Shown here: positions 7,793-15,931 of the stretch, in pieces
Layout of the letters: each line of letters begins with the position of its first letter
How positions within the stretch are numbered: the first letter of the stretch is position 1
From: Clostridia bacterium
Lineage (GTDB): Bacteria; Bacillota; Clostridia; Christensenellales; Aristaeellaceae
DNA length: 64,000 nt
Assembly (NCBI GenBank): GCA_017519405.1
Contig: JAFWSH010000023.1
Coordinates: forward strand, 1 to 64,000
Direction: 5' to 3'
Notes under the pieces: generated by a model
Seen by the model: only the letters and a program-made list of their open reading frames with translations
Database searches by the model: none
What the model was told of the DNA's origin: nothing
Translations under genes and position numbers: made by a program

Positions 7793-9223
7793 ATGGCTGT
7801 ATACCTGACCGAAGTGGTGACCGACCTGGCCATGCCCCCGCAGCAGCGGCCCATCCCCCACCAGTTCGCCATGGGCGACAACAACGCCTACACCATCACG
7901 GCGCTGCTGTGCGACTCCCGCAACCCTGAGGCGGAGCTGCTGGACGGCACCGTGGGCGGCGAGCTGGTGCGGCCCGACGGCGTCACCGTCGCCCTGGCGG
8001 GCGAGAAGGGCGATGCCGTGCGCCAGGTGAACCTGGCCGCCGGCGGCCTGTGCAACGCCACCCCCTGCTCCGTGACCCTTCCCCAGGCCTGCTTCGCCGT
8101 GCCCGGGCGCGTCACCCTCACCATCAAGCTCACCGAGGGCACCACCATCACCCAGGCGCTGTCCGTCTCCGCCGTGGTGGTGCGCACCAGCACCGACGAG
8201 GCGGTGGACCCGGGGGAGATCATCCCGGACCTGGCGGCCATCCAGGCCGCGGCAGCTGATGCGCTGGAGGCGGCTGCTGATGCCACTGAAGCGGCAGAGG
8301 CGGCATCTACTGCCATGGCTGGATCTGTGCGATTCGACCAGGCACAGAGCCTGACGGACACGCAGAAAAGCACGGCGCGGGGTAACATCGCGGCGGCGAG
8401 TGAGGAAGCCATCGCACCGTCTGACGCCACCACCGCCACCAGCACCCACAACCCCGGCGACCTGCTGACCATGGGCGGGACGCTCTACAAGGCCACACAG
8501 GCGATCGCGCCCGGAACTGTCATCACTCCCGGCACGAACGTATCGCCAACCACCGTGGCGGCACAGCTTGCTGAGAGGGACACGGCGATTGCGGCGGTCT
8601 CCAGTGCGGCAAGTGCTGGAGTTCTGGCGGCTCTGGACGCACAGGCGGCTATTGATTTCGGCTGGATTGCTGGCGACCAGACATCAACAGGCGCAGGAAT
8701 AACGGCTGTTCGGAACGGCAACCGAATCACGCTGAATGGCACGGTAACGAGCGGACTTTCCTCTGCGCAGAGATTCCGTATGATGGGAAACCTTGTAACG
8801 GTGAACGGAAGTCCTACAGCCGCACAAAACGTTTCCGGGGCTGTTCTGACGAATGGTCACAGATACATGACTGTAATGCGTCTGGTGAGCGGCACGGCAG
8901 TATATAGCGGTGATGGTACAGGATTCTTAACTCTTGCGCCATACAAATCCGGTAGCACCAGCGTGTATTTCAATGAGGTCATAACGTCTGATGATTACAC
9001 CTACTACATGCGGGGCGGATACGCGGATGGAAGTCCGCTTACGCTGTGGGTGTCGTTCCGGTCTGGGTGGGCATTCACTAATGCGACATATGAGGTTTCC
9101 GTCTACGATATGACTGCCAAGGCGTGGCAGTCGCTTCCCACGACCCCGACAACGGATGGAACGTATACACTCAAAGTCACCGTTACCAATGGCGTCCCGG
9201 CCTATAGCTGGGCGGCGAACTGA
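7793..9223 (+). CDS. Baseplate upper protein / receptor-binding tail fibre
   Basis: 476 residues. Residues 1-145 (NNAYTITALLCDSRNPEAELLDG ... GRVTLTIKLTEG) resemble the BppU N-terminal domain, which mounts the baseplate on the tail. Then come an Ala-rich helix (about 148-185), a short repeat-like QSLTDTQKSTARGNI segment and a distinct C-terminal half from about residue 280. From about 8630 the DNA becomes visibly less GC-rich with different codon choice (many GAA, ATT, GGA). The C-terminal half is therefore probably a swapped receptor-binding module. GAGAGGAG precedes the ATG. Confidence 0.65.
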   Translation: MAVYLTEVVTDLAMPPQQRPIPHQFAMGDNNAYTITALLCDSRNPEAELLDGTVGGELVRPDGVTVALAGEKGDAVRQVNLAAGGLCNATPCSVTLPQACFAVPGRVTLTIKLTEGTTITQALSVSAVVVRTSTDEAVDPGEIIPDLAAIQAAAADALEAAADATEAAEAASTAMAGSVRFDQAQSLTDTQKSTARGNIAAASEEAIAPSDATTATSTHNPGDLLTMGGTLYKATQAIAPGTVITPGTNVSPTTVAAQLAERDTAIAAVSSAASAGVLAALDAQAAIDFGWIAGDQTSTGAGITAVRNGNRITLNGTVTSGLSSAQRFRMMGNLVTVNGSPTAAQNVSGAVLTNGHRYMTVMRLVSGTAVYSGDGTGFLTLAPYKSGSTSVYFNEVITSDDYTYYMRGGYADGSPLTLWVSFRSGWAFTNATYEVSVYDMTAKAWQSLPTTPTTDGTYTLKVTVTNGVPAYSWAAN

Positions 9224-9239
9224 GAAAGGAGAATGACCC

Positions 9240-9473
9240 ATGACCTACTACGCACAGCGGAAATCCATCAAAGACGGACAGCCCCAGCCCATCAACAGCC
9301 GCTTCGGCACCCGCGAGGAGATGGAGCGGCAGTTCCACCTGTACTGCGCCAGCGCGGCTACGAATGCTGACGGCTTCGAGGTGGACTCCATCGAGTGGGG
9401 CACCATCGAGCAGGGCGTGGTTGAGCGCCACGTCTGGACGCACGACCCTGTCACCGAGACCCCCGCCGAGTGA
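9240..9473 (+). CDS. Small phage protein downstream of the tail fibre
   Basis: 77 residues, MTYYAQRKSIKDGQPQPINS, with AAAGGAG seven bases upstream. It lies between the tail fibre and the lysis genes. A similar position in other Firmicutes prophages holds small XkdX-like or fibre-assembly proteins, but no motif confirms this. The acidic C-terminus (VERHVWTHDPVTETPAE) is probably unstructured. Confidence 0.5.
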   Translation: MTYYAQRKSIKDGQPQPINSRFGTREEMERQFHLYCASAATNADGFEVDSIEWGTIEQGVVERHVWTHDPVTETPAE

Positions 9474-9489
9474 GAGAGGGGGCGGCGGC

Positions 9490-9666
9490 ATGGCGGTGCT
9501 GGCTGTGTTCCTGATCCTGTCCCTGTCCGCCGCTCTCATCTACGCGGGGGCGGTGGAAATCAACCGCAGGGCAGAGCGCTGGGAGCGGTACGAAAAGTGG
9601 ATGCACCCGCCCGACGATGACGACGGGGTGAGCGTGCTGGAGGGGAAAGACAATGCAGACACTTGA
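9490..9666 (+). CDS. Small single-span membrane protein of the lysis cassette
   Basis: 58 residues with one N-terminal membrane segment (VLAVFLILSLSAALIYAGAVEI) followed by a charged cytoplasmic-type tail (RRAERWERYEKW and an acidic stretch). The start at 9490 follows GAGAGAGGGGGCGG. Its end overlaps the endolysin start by 14 bases. It could be a spanin-like or holin-accessory protein; function is not shown by sequence. Confidence 0.5.
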   Translation: MAVLAVFLILSLSAALIYAGAVEINRRAERWERYEKWMHPPDDDDGVSVLEGKDNADT

Positions 9667-10540
9667 ACAGGTCCAGACCGTCCTGGACGGCCTGAAGGAC
9701 GCGGGAACGCCCGCGCCGGAGATCATCCGGCAGCTGGCGCCCCTGTGCCTGGGCTGGCCCTACGTGTTCGGCGCCTGGGGGGAGCAGTGCACCCCCGGCA
9801 ACCGCCGGAAGCGCGTCCGGGATGACCACCCCACCATCCTCTCCGCCTGCCCTGCCCTGAACGGCTCCGCCTGCTCCGCCTGCAAGTGGGGCGCGGGCGT
9901 GCGGATGTTCGACTGCCGGGGCTTCACCCGGTGGCTCCTGCAGCAGGCCGGGCTGGACATCGCCGGCAGCGGCGCCACCTCTCAGTGGGACACCGCGGCC
10001 AACTGGACCCAGCGCGGGGAGATCGCCCAGATGCCGGACGTGGTCTGCGTGCTCTTCCGCCGCAAGGCCGGCCGCATGGAGCACACCGGCATGCACCTGG
10101 GCTCCGGGCGGGTGATCCACTGCTCCCGCAACGTGGAGGAGGGCGCCCTCAAGGGCGGCAACTGGACCCACTACGCCATCCCCCGGGGCCTGTACGACGA
10201 GCGGGAGATCCCCATCAGCCCTGTCCGGCGCACCCTCCGCAAGGGCGCCCAGGGCGCGGACGTGAAGACCCTGCAGACCTTCCTCATCGCCTGGGGCTGT
10301 GAGCCCGGCACCCCAGACGGCATCTTCGGCAAACAGACCGACGCCGCTCTCCGCGCCTTCCAGCGCGCCCAGGGCCTCACCGTGGACGGGGTCTGCGGCC
10401 CCGCCACCTGGACCGCCCTCACCCAGCCCGTGGAGACCTACACCATACGCATCGAGGGTGCCACCTATCAGCAGTACCGGCGTATCCTGGACATCTGCCC
10501 CCTGGCAGAGGCCACAAAGGAGGTGACGGACCATGATTGA
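9653..10540 (+). CDS. Endolysin: NlpC/P60-type peptidase with peptidoglycan-binding domain
   Basis: 295 residues. Residues about 30-180 form an NlpC/P60-like cysteine peptidase: GWPYVFGAWGE, then Cys88 in FDCRGFTRWLLQ as nucleophile, and His144 in MEHTGMHLGSG as the general base. Residues about 195-257 (LRKGAQGADVKTLQTFL ... PDGIFGKQTDAALRAFQ) are a PG_binding_1 domain. There is no signal peptide, so release depends on the holin encoded downstream. The peptidase would cleave stem peptides of the cell wall at host lysis. A four-Cys insert (residues 66-78) near the active site is unusual. The gene overlaps both neighbours. Confidence 0.8.
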   Translation: MQTLEQVQTVLDGLKDAGTPAPEIIRQLAPLCLGWPYVFGAWGEQCTPGNRRKRVRDDHPTILSACPALNGSACSACKWGAGVRMFDCRGFTRWLLQQAGLDIAGSGATSQWDTAANWTQRGEIAQMPDVVCVLFRRKAGRMEHTGMHLGSGRVIHCSRNVEEGALKGGNWTHYAIPRGLYDEREIPISPVRRTLRKGAQGADVKTLQTFLIAWGCEPGTPDGIFGKQTDAALRAFQRAQGLTVDGVCGPATWTALTQPVETYTIRIEGATYQQYRRILDICPLAEATKEVTDHD

Positions 10541-10766
10541 GCCGTGGATCCCGGCCATCTCCGCCCTGGGCACCGGGCTGCTGTCGCTGTTCGGCGTGTA
10601 CCTCGCCAACCGGAAGAACGCCCACCTGGTGATCTACCGCCTCGAGCAGCTGGAGCACAAGGTGGACAAGCACAACGGCCTGGTGGAGCGGATGACCGCC
10701 GTGGAGGTCAAGATCAAGGACATGGGAGAACAGATTTCGGACTTGAAGAAGAAGGTGAGCGCATGA
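10533..10766 (+). CDS. Small membrane and coiled-coil protein, XhlA/BhlA-like
   Basis: 77 residues: an N-terminal membrane segment (ISALGTGLLSLFGVYLA) and a C-terminal coiled coil (YRLEQLEHKVDKHNGLVERMTAVEVKIKDM and on). This layout is like the XhlA or holin-accessory proteins found next to phage holins. AAAGGAGGTGA precedes the ATG. It overlaps the endolysin by eight bases and the holin start by four. Confidence 0.6.
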   Translation: MIEPWIPAISALGTGLLSLFGVYLANRKNAHLVIYRLEQLEHKVDKHNGLVERMTAVEVKIKDMGEQISDLKKKVSA

Positions 10767-10978
10767 AAAAGAGAGACTGGGGCAAGTGGTTCGCCGCTGC
10801 CGGCATCCGCGCCGTGAAGACCATCGCCCAGACGGCCGTGGCCACCATCGGCACCTCCGCGGTGCTGTCGGAGGTCAACTGGATCATGGTGGGCAGCGCG
10901 TCGCTGCTGGCGGGGATTTTGAGCCTGCTGACCAGCGTGGCCGGGCTGCCGGAAGTGCCGGATGAAACGGGGGAGTGA
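10763..10978 (+). CDS. Phage holin, r1t type
   Basis: 71 residues. A short basic amphipathic start (MKKRDWGKWFAAAGIRAVKT) is followed by two membrane segments, TIAQTAVATIGTSAVL and WIMVGSASLLAGILSLLTSVAG. RAVKTIAQT and the end LLTSVAGLPE match the pattern of Lactococcus phage r1t-type holins. It would permeabilise the membrane to let the endolysin out. It is the last gene of the phage-like operon. Confidence 0.75.
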   Translation: MKKRDWGKWFAAAGIRAVKTIAQTAVATIGTSAVLSEVNWIMVGSASLLAGILSLLTSVAGLPEVPDETGE

Positions 10979-11049
10979 ACGGAAGTGAGAAGGGCGGGGT
11001 GACTCCCCCCCTGCCCGTGGCCGCTCCTCCACCGCCCCCCACACAAAAC

Positions 11050-11083
11050 GCCCCCGTCCCGGCAGGGACGGGGGCTTCGTTGT
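11050..11083. terminator. Bidirectional terminator between convergent operons
   Basis: An 11-bp stem (GCCCCCGTCCC and its complement, 11050-11075) with a GGCA loop is flanked by ACAAAAC on the left and TTCGTTGT on the right. It can end the phage-like operon and the secreted-protein gene that ends at 11108. Confidence 0.8.
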
Positions 11084-11107
11084 CCCGGTATCAGATGGGA
11101 GAGGGGG

Positions 11108-12202
11108 TTACTCGTTGGGGATGGTCATGGCGGCGTCGAAGACCTGCAGCAGCGCCGGCAGGGTCTCCCGGTTCCACTGCATTTTGTCGCCCGTCAGCTT
11201 CAGGGTGGCGCAGAAGGGCTTGTCGCCGCTGATGCCCGCGGGGGTTGGGATCACCCGGGCGGCGTAGACGTTGCCGGAGCTGCCGTCGCTGTCCGGGTAG
11301 CTGAAGTAGACGGTCCACTCGCTGCCATTCTCCAGGGTCATCGTCAGGGCGTTCTCATCGCCGCCCGCCAGCTTCTCGGCGGCGTAGGCGTAGGTGCCCA
11401 TCTCCAGCTCCGCCCTCATGGAAGCGCCGGAGGGGAAGCTCCAGGCGCCCTCCACCGTGTTGCTGTCCACCTCGATGACCACCATCTTCGCCTGGGCCTC
11501 CCCCTCGGTGAGCACCGGGAAGTCCACGGGCAGCACATAGGCCGCGTCGGCGGCGCACAGCAGGTCGATGCCCTCAAAGAGGCCCTCGTTCCAGTGGGGA
11601 TCCCGCTCCTCCGTGCGCATGACGCCCTTCACCCGGTCCAGCTCCGCCAGGATGGCGCCAGAGAGGATCTCCGCCTTGGCCTGCTCGTCCAGGCCGTTGT
11701 CCAGGTCGTCCATGTCGATGGTGATCTGCAGCTTGGCGGTCCGGCCGAAGACGGGGACGCCGATCAGGGCGCCGGCGCGGTCCCGCTCGGGATCCACACA
11801 GGCGGCCGTCTTGTCGGAGCCGTCCCGCAGGATCCAGGCCTCGTTCTCCACGTCCTCGGTGAACTCCTCATAGTAGGCCTTCTGGTAGAGGACATAGGAA
11901 TACTGAATGCCCTGGTCCACGTCCAGATACCGGACGGAGTCGGGCTGGATGATGGCGGGCCGGGCGCCCTCCGGGCCGGGGAAGCACAGCCACGGCACCG
12001 CATCCCCGGTGTCCTTGCCGTAGTGGAAATAACCGTCGCCGGTGGTCAGCACGATCTCCGGATAGCAGGCCGGGTCCACCAAGGTGGCGGACATATACTT
12101 ATCCTGGGGCAGCTGCCGGATCCGGACACCCTCTCCCTCCGCCCACGCGGCGGCGGGCAGCAGCAGGGCGAGGACCAGCAGCAGGGAAAGCAGCTTCTTC
12201 AC
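11108..12202 (-). CDS. Secreted protein of unknown function, paralogue of the next gene
   Basis: 364 residues with a signal peptide (VKKLLSLLLVLALLLPAAAWA). The GTG at 12202 is chosen because GGAG lies nine bases upstream; a TTG at 12208 is too close to it. The mature part is clearly homologous to the protein encoded at 12246-13604: shared blocks are IRQLPQDKYMSATLVDP, YLDVDQGIQYSYVLYQKAYYEEF, GSDKTAA and GRTAKLQITIDMDDL. It lacks the C-terminal zinc ribbons of the paralogue. It appears extracellular, with an alpha/beta pattern, and no catalytic motif is recognised. The pair probably arose by tandem duplication. Confidence 0.75.
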   Translation of the reverse strand: MKKLLSLLLVLALLLPAAAWAEGEGVRIRQLPQDKYMSATLVDPACYPEIVLTTGDGYFHYGKDTGDAVPWLCFPGPEGARPAIIQPDSVRYLDVDQGIQYSYVLYQKAYYEEFTEDVENEAWILRDGSDKTAACVDPERDRAGALIGVPVFGRTAKLQITIDMDDLDNGLDEQAKAEILSGAILAELDRVKGVMRTEERDPHWNEGLFEGIDLLCAADAAYVLPVDFPVLTEGEAQAKMVVIEVDSNTVEGAWSFPSGASMRAELEMGTYAYAAEKLAGGDENALTMTLENGSEWTVYFSYPDSDGSSGNVYAARVIPTPAGISGDKPFCATLKLTGDKMQWNRETLPALLQVFDAAMTIPNE

Positions 12203-12245
12203 GCGCAAAATCTCCTCTCAGCATTGTGGCGAATCCGTTGGGACT

Positions 12246-13604
12246 TTAGGGCTTGGGGGTGCCGCAGGAGGGGCAGAACTTGCCCGTGTTGCCCTCGGCG
12301 CCGCAATTGGGGCAGGTCCAGCCTGCGCTCTCCTCGGGCCGGGGGGCGCCGCACTCGGGGCAGAACTTGCCGGTGTTGCCCTCGGCGCCGCAGCTGGCGC
12401 AGACCCAGGTGCCCTCCGCGGGCTGCTGCTGGGGCTCCGCCGCGGGCTCGGGCTCCGGCTCGGCCACAGGCTCGGGCTCCACCGCCGCGGGAACGTAGGG
12501 ATCGTCCGCCGCGTTCAGGAAGCTGAGGTCCTCGTCGAAGGTGGCGATGTCCTCCACCAGCTTCTCCTGGGTCCAGTAGATGTTGTCGCCGTCCAGGAGG
12601 ATGGTCACATAGTAGGGATCGTCCTTCCGGTAGTCGGGCACGCCGGCGGGGGTGGGCACTTCCCTGGCGATGTAGATATAGCTGGAGGTGCCGTTGCTGC
12701 GCTTGTTGGCGAAGTACACAATCCACTCATGGCCGTTCTCCAGCTGCACCTTGTAGCAGTCCTCCTCGCCGTCCGCCAGCTTTCTGGCCGGGTAGGAGTA
12801 GCTGTCCAGGGAGACCTCCATCTCCAGGTAGGTGCCGGGATTGATGTAGTACACGCCTTCCATCTTGGTCTTGTAGAGCTGGGTGACGATCATCCCGATC
12901 TCCTCCCCCTCCTGGCCGAAGGTGGGGAAGTCCAGCTGCATCATGTAGTTGAGGTCGTAGGTGTCCAGCATCTTGAGGCCCACGAAGGCGCCCGCGCCGT
13001 AGCGCACGTCCCGCTCCTCCACCTGCATGGCAGCCTTCACCCGGGCCACCTCCGGCAGGATGGCGTCGGTGAGCGCCGCGATCTTCTGGTCCTCCGGCAG
13101 ATTCCGGGGCAGGTTGTCCAGGGAGATGGTGATCTGCAGCTTGGCGCTCTTGCCGAACTCGGTGACGCCGATGAGGCCGTAGGCGTTGTTGCGGCCGGGC
13201 TCGATGTAGGCCGCGGTCTTGTCGCTGCCGTCCAGGAGGATGTACTCATCCTTCTCGGCGCTGTTGACGAACTCCTCGTAGGAGGCGCTGGCCATGAGCT
13301 GGTAGCCGTACTGGATGCCGTTGTCCACGTCCAGATAGTGGGCAAAGTCATACTCAAAGCGGTTGGCCAGGGCGCCGGCGGGGCCGGGGAAGTGGAGCCA
13401 CTGAACGGTGTCCGTGGCGCCGGAGCCGAAGCGGGTGTAGGTGGAGGCGGTGGTGAGGGCCACCTCGGGGTAGGTCTCCGGGGTGATGAGGGTGGTGAGG
13501 GTGTACTGATACTGGGGCAGCTGACGGGCATAGGTTCCCTCCGCGCAGGCGGCCATGGGCACCAGCAGGGTCAGGACAGCCAGCAGGGCAAGCAGTCTTT
13601 TCAC
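12246..13604 (-). CDS. Secreted protein with C-terminal double zinc ribbon
   Basis: 452 residues. AAAGGAG lies nine bases before a GTG at 13604, and a signal peptide (VKRLLALLAVLTLLVPMAACA) starts there. Residues about 25-385 are homologous to the neighbouring secreted protein. A Pro/Glu linker (EPEPVAEPEPEPAAEP) leads to two zinc ribbons, CASCGAEGNTGKFCPECG and CPNCGAEGNTGKFCPSCG. Such ribbons are normally cytoplasmic; here a signal peptide would send them outside, unless the N-terminus acts as a membrane anchor with another topology. Function is unknown. Confidence 0.75.
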   Translation of the reverse strand: MKRLLALLAVLTLLVPMAACAEGTYARQLPQYQYTLTTLITPETYPEVALTTASTYTRFGSGATDTVQWLHFPGPAGALANRFEYDFAHYLDVDNGIQYGYQLMASASYEEFVNSAEKDEYILLDGSDKTAAYIEPGRNNAYGLIGVTEFGKSAKLQITISLDNLPRNLPEDQKIAALTDAILPEVARVKAAMQVEERDVRYGAGAFVGLKMLDTYDLNYMMQLDFPTFGQEGEEIGMIVTQLYKTKMEGVYYINPGTYLEMEVSLDSYSYPARKLADGEEDCYKVQLENGHEWIVYFANKRSNGTSSYIYIAREVPTPAGVPDYRKDDPYYVTILLDGDNIYWTQEKLVEDIATFDEDLSFLNAADDPYVPAAVEPEPVAEPEPEPAAEPQQQPAEGTWVCASCGAEGNTGKFCPECGAPRPEESAGWTCPNCGAEGNTGKFCPSCGTPKP

Positions 13605-13653
13605 GGCAAAGAACTCCTTTCTCTCTTTTCCGGGGCAATCCCCCGTTGGATTC

Positions 13654-13682
13654 ATTATAGTCTTCTCTCCGAGGAAAAGCAA
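13654..13682 (-). promoter_or_regulatory. Promoter of the zinc-ribbon protein gene
   Basis: Minus strand: TTGCTT (13682-13677), 17-bp spacer, TATAAT (13659-13654), about 50 bases before the GTG. Confidence 0.55.
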
Positions 13683-13732
13683 CCCGCCGGGCCGGACACC
13701 GCATCATGTGCGCAGCCGGTCTCCGGCGGGTT
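13676..13732 (-). terminator. Terminator after ktrA
   Basis: On the minus strand AACCCGCCGG (13732-13723) pairs with CCGGCGGGTT (13690-13681), followed by GCTTTTCC. The loop is long (about 32 bases) and contains a GC-rich inner hairpin. It overlaps the -35 region of the next promoter. Confidence 0.5.
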
Positions 13733-13744
13733 TCCTCTCCCGGG

Positions 13745-14392
13745 TCAGATTCCCAGGCAGCGCTGCACGTCCTTCCACTTCCCCAGCACCAGGATGGTCT
13801 GGCCCCCGTGGAGCTCGGTGTCGCTGGTGACGGCCATGGTGGGGGCGCCGCTGGAGCGCACGGCCAGCACGTTCAGGTTGAAGCGCTTGCGGATGTCCAG
13901 GGTGCCCACGGTTTTGCCGTCCCACTGGGCGGGCACCTCCACGTCGTAGATGGCGAACTCGCTGTCGATGGCGATGTAGTCCAGCACATGGTCCACGGCG
14001 TAGCGGATGGCGGCCCAGGAGGCCATCTGCTTCTCCGGGTAGATCACCTCGTCGGCGCCGTTGCGCAGGAGGAACTTCCGGTGCACCTCCCGGCAGGCCA
14101 GGGAGATCACCTTCCGGGCCCCCAGCTCCTTCAGCAGGGAGGTGATCTCCAGGGAGCTCTGGAAGTCCTCCCCGATGCACACGAAGCACAGGTCGTAGTT
14201 GTCCACCCCCAGGGTGCGCAGGAAGGCCTCGTCGGCGGCGTCGCCGATCTGGGCGTCGGTCACCAGGGGCAGCACCCGGTTCACCAGGTCCTCGTCCCGG
14301 TCCACCGCCATCACCTCATGGTGCAGCTCGTTGAGTTTCTCCGCCAGGCTGAAGCCGAAATGGCCCAGGCCGATGAGCAGGATGGATTTCAT
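13745..14392 (-). CDS. ktrA: Potassium uptake regulatory protein KtrA (TrkA-N/RCK)
   Basis: 215 residues. The N-terminal Rossmann domain has the dinucleotide motif GLGHFGFSLAEKL (residues 8-20) and the acidic residue DRDEDL that binds the ribose; a TrkA-C domain follows from about residue 140. It forms a ring on the cytoplasmic face of KtrB and gates K+ (with Na+) uptake in response to ATP/ADP. The gene follows ktrB by 28 bases in the same operon. All family features are present and the length is usual. Confidence 0.92.
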   Translation of the reverse strand: MKSILLIGLGHFGFSLAEKLNELHHEVMAVDRDEDLVNRVLPLVTDAQIGDAADEAFLRTLGVDNYDLCFVCIGEDFQSSLEITSLLKELGARKVISLACREVHRKFLLRNGADEVIYPEKQMASWAAIRYAVDHVLDYIAIDSEFAIYDVEVPAQWDGKTVGTLDIRKRFNLNVLAVRSSGAPTMAVTSDTELHGGQTILVLGKWKDVQRCLGI

Positions 14393-14420
14393 GCGATTCT
14401 CCTCCAGTCCGGGGTGGGGC

Positions 14421-15746
14421 TCAGCCCACCGTCACTTTCTCCAGGGGCAGGGTGCCCTTCACGGGGCGGCGGGCGGACTGGGCGGCGTAGATCATGGTGA
14501 GACCGCCCACCCGGCCCAGGAACATCAGCAGCATCAGGATGACCCGGGACACCGTACCCAGGCCGGGGGTGACCCCCAGGGTGAGGCCCACCGTGCCCAC
14601 GGCGGAGGCGGTCTCAAACAGGCAGGTCACCAGCGGGATGCCCTCCAGGCGGCTGATGGCGGTCCCGCCGGCGAAGAGCAGCACCAGGTACAGGGTGAGG
14701 ATGGCGATGGCGCCCCGGACGGTGTCCTCGCCCACCCGCCGGCCGAAGCTCTCCACATGCTCCTTCCGGCGGAACACCGCCACCGTGGTCAGCAGGGCCA
14801 CGGCGATGGTAGTGGTCTTCATGCCGCCGGCGGTGGAGCCCGGGGAGCCGCCCACCAGCATCCAGAAGATCATCATGGCCTGGCCGCCGCCGCTCATCCG
14901 GCTCAGGTCCACCGTGTTGAAGCCCGCCGTCCGCAGCGTCACGGCCTGGAACAGGGCCGGCAGCACCCGCTCCCCGGCGGTCTTCTCCGGCATCTCGCAC
15001 AGCAGGAACCACAGGAAGGGCACCGCCACCAGCACGGCGGAGGTCACCAGCACGATCTTGCTCTGGAGCCGGTACTGCTTCAGGTGCAGCCCGTGCTCCC
15101 GCAGGTCGTTCCACACCAGGAAGCCGATGCCCCCCACCGTGATCAGCAGCACCACCGTCAGGTTCAGCAGCACGTTCCCCGAGAAGGCGGTGAGGGAGGA
15201 GAAGGGCGCCCGGACGCCCATCAGGTCAAAGCCCGCGTTGCAGAAGGCGGAGACGGCGTGGAACACCGCGTACCACACGCCCTGTCCCCAGCCGAAGGCC
15301 GGCACGAACACCGGCAGCAGCAGCAGCGCCCCCGCCAGCTCGATGGCCAGGGCGGTGAGCACGATGAAGCGGGTCAGCCGGACGATGCCCCCCACCTGGG
15401 GCGCGGCGATGGCCTCCTGCATGACGCTGCGCTGCCTCAGCCCGATGCGCCGCCCCGTGAGGAAGGCCATGCAGATGGACACCGTCACCACCCCCATGCC
15501 CCCCACCTGGATCAGCAGCAGGATCACCGCCTGGCCGAAGGGGGTCCAGCAGGTGGCCGTGTCCCGCACCACCAGCCCCGTGACGCACACTGCCGAGGTG
15601 GCGGTGAACAGGCAGTCCCCGAAGGGCACGCTCCCCGCCTCCCGGCTGGCGATGGGCAGCATCAGCAGCAGGGCTCCGGCCAGGATCAGCCCGATAAAGC
15701 CCAGCACGATGATCTGGAAGGTGGAGATCCGGAATCTGCTCTGCAC
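14421..15746 (-). CDS. ktrB: Potassium uptake channel subunit KtrB (TrkH family)
   Basis: 441 residues from the GTG at 15746, which has AAAGGGGG nine bases upstream. The four selectivity-filter loops are visible: SAVCVTGLV, SAFCNAGFD, LRTAGFNTV and SAVGTVGLT, each with the conserved glycine. The intramembrane gate loop GGSPGSTAGGMKTTT of the third repeat is also present. The protein has 8 membrane spans with four re-entrant pore loops. It is co-transcribed with ktrA. Confidence 0.92.
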   Translation of the reverse strand: MQSRFRISTFQIIVLGFIGLILAGALLLMLPIASREAGSVPFGDCLFTATSAVCVTGLVVRDTATCWTPFGQAVILLLIQVGGMGVVTVSICMAFLTGRRIGLRQRSVMQEAIAAPQVGGIVRLTRFIVLTALAIELAGALLLLPVFVPAFGWGQGVWYAVFHAVSAFCNAGFDLMGVRAPFSSLTAFSGNVLLNLTVVLLITVGGIGFLVWNDLREHGLHLKQYRLQSKIVLVTSAVLVAVPFLWFLLCEMPEKTAGERVLPALFQAVTLRTAGFNTVDLSRMSGGGQAMMIFWMLVGGSPGSTAGGMKTTTIAVALLTTVAVFRRKEHVESFGRRVGEDTVRGAIAILTLYLVLLFAGGTAISRLEGIPLVTCLFETASAVGTVGLTLGVTPGLGTVSRVILMLLMFLGRVGGLTMIYAAQSARRPVKGTLPLEKVTVG

Positions 15747-15774
15747 GGCGGAGGGCCCCCTTTCACTCCCGGAC

Positions 15775-15803
15775 AGTATACACCATCCGGCCCCGGCGGG
15801 CAA
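15775..15803 (-). promoter_or_regulatory. Promoter of ktrBA
   Basis: Minus strand: TTGCCC (15803-15798), 17-bp spacer, TATACT (15780-15775), 28 bases before the GTG of ktrB. Confidence 0.5.
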
Positions 15804-15836
15804 GGCGGCGGCAGGCGAATTTTCTCCCCGGGAGGC

Positions 15837-15865
15837 TTGACATTTCCAGGCCCCTGTGGTTTAAT
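15837..15865 (+). promoter_or_regulatory. Promoter of the polyamine-transport operon
   Basis: TTGACA (15837-15842), 17-bp spacer, TTTAAT (15860-15865). Transcription would start near 15872, just before two operator-like palindromes. Confidence 0.7.
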
Positions 15866-15880
15866 AAATTCCGCCCGAAA

Positions 15881-15931
15881 GTTTAGTGATTCTAAACCGG
15901 GCATCAAACAGGAAGTTTAGTGACAATAAAC
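15881..15931 (+). promoter_or_regulatory. Paired operator upstream of the cupin regulator
   Basis: Two copies of GTTTAGTGA-N2-TAAAC occur: GTTTAGTGATTCTAAAC at 15881-15897 and GTTTAGTGACAATAAAC at 15915-15931. Each is an inverted repeat GTTTAg/cTAAAC. Their starts are 34 bp apart, close to three helical turns, so two dimers would bind the same face. They lie between the predicted transcription start and the regulator gene, as expected for autorepression. Confidence 0.75.

Noticed and set aside
5630-8449. A very long open frame on the minus strand, opposite the tail genes
   Set aside because: It is a GC-rich shadow: the plus frames have ribosome binding sites and phage domains, and the minus product is His/Gly/Val-rich without any pattern.
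12084-13949. Long plus-strand frame opposite the secreted paralogues
   Set aside because: Shadow frame; the minus frames carry signal peptides, shared blocks and zinc ribbons.
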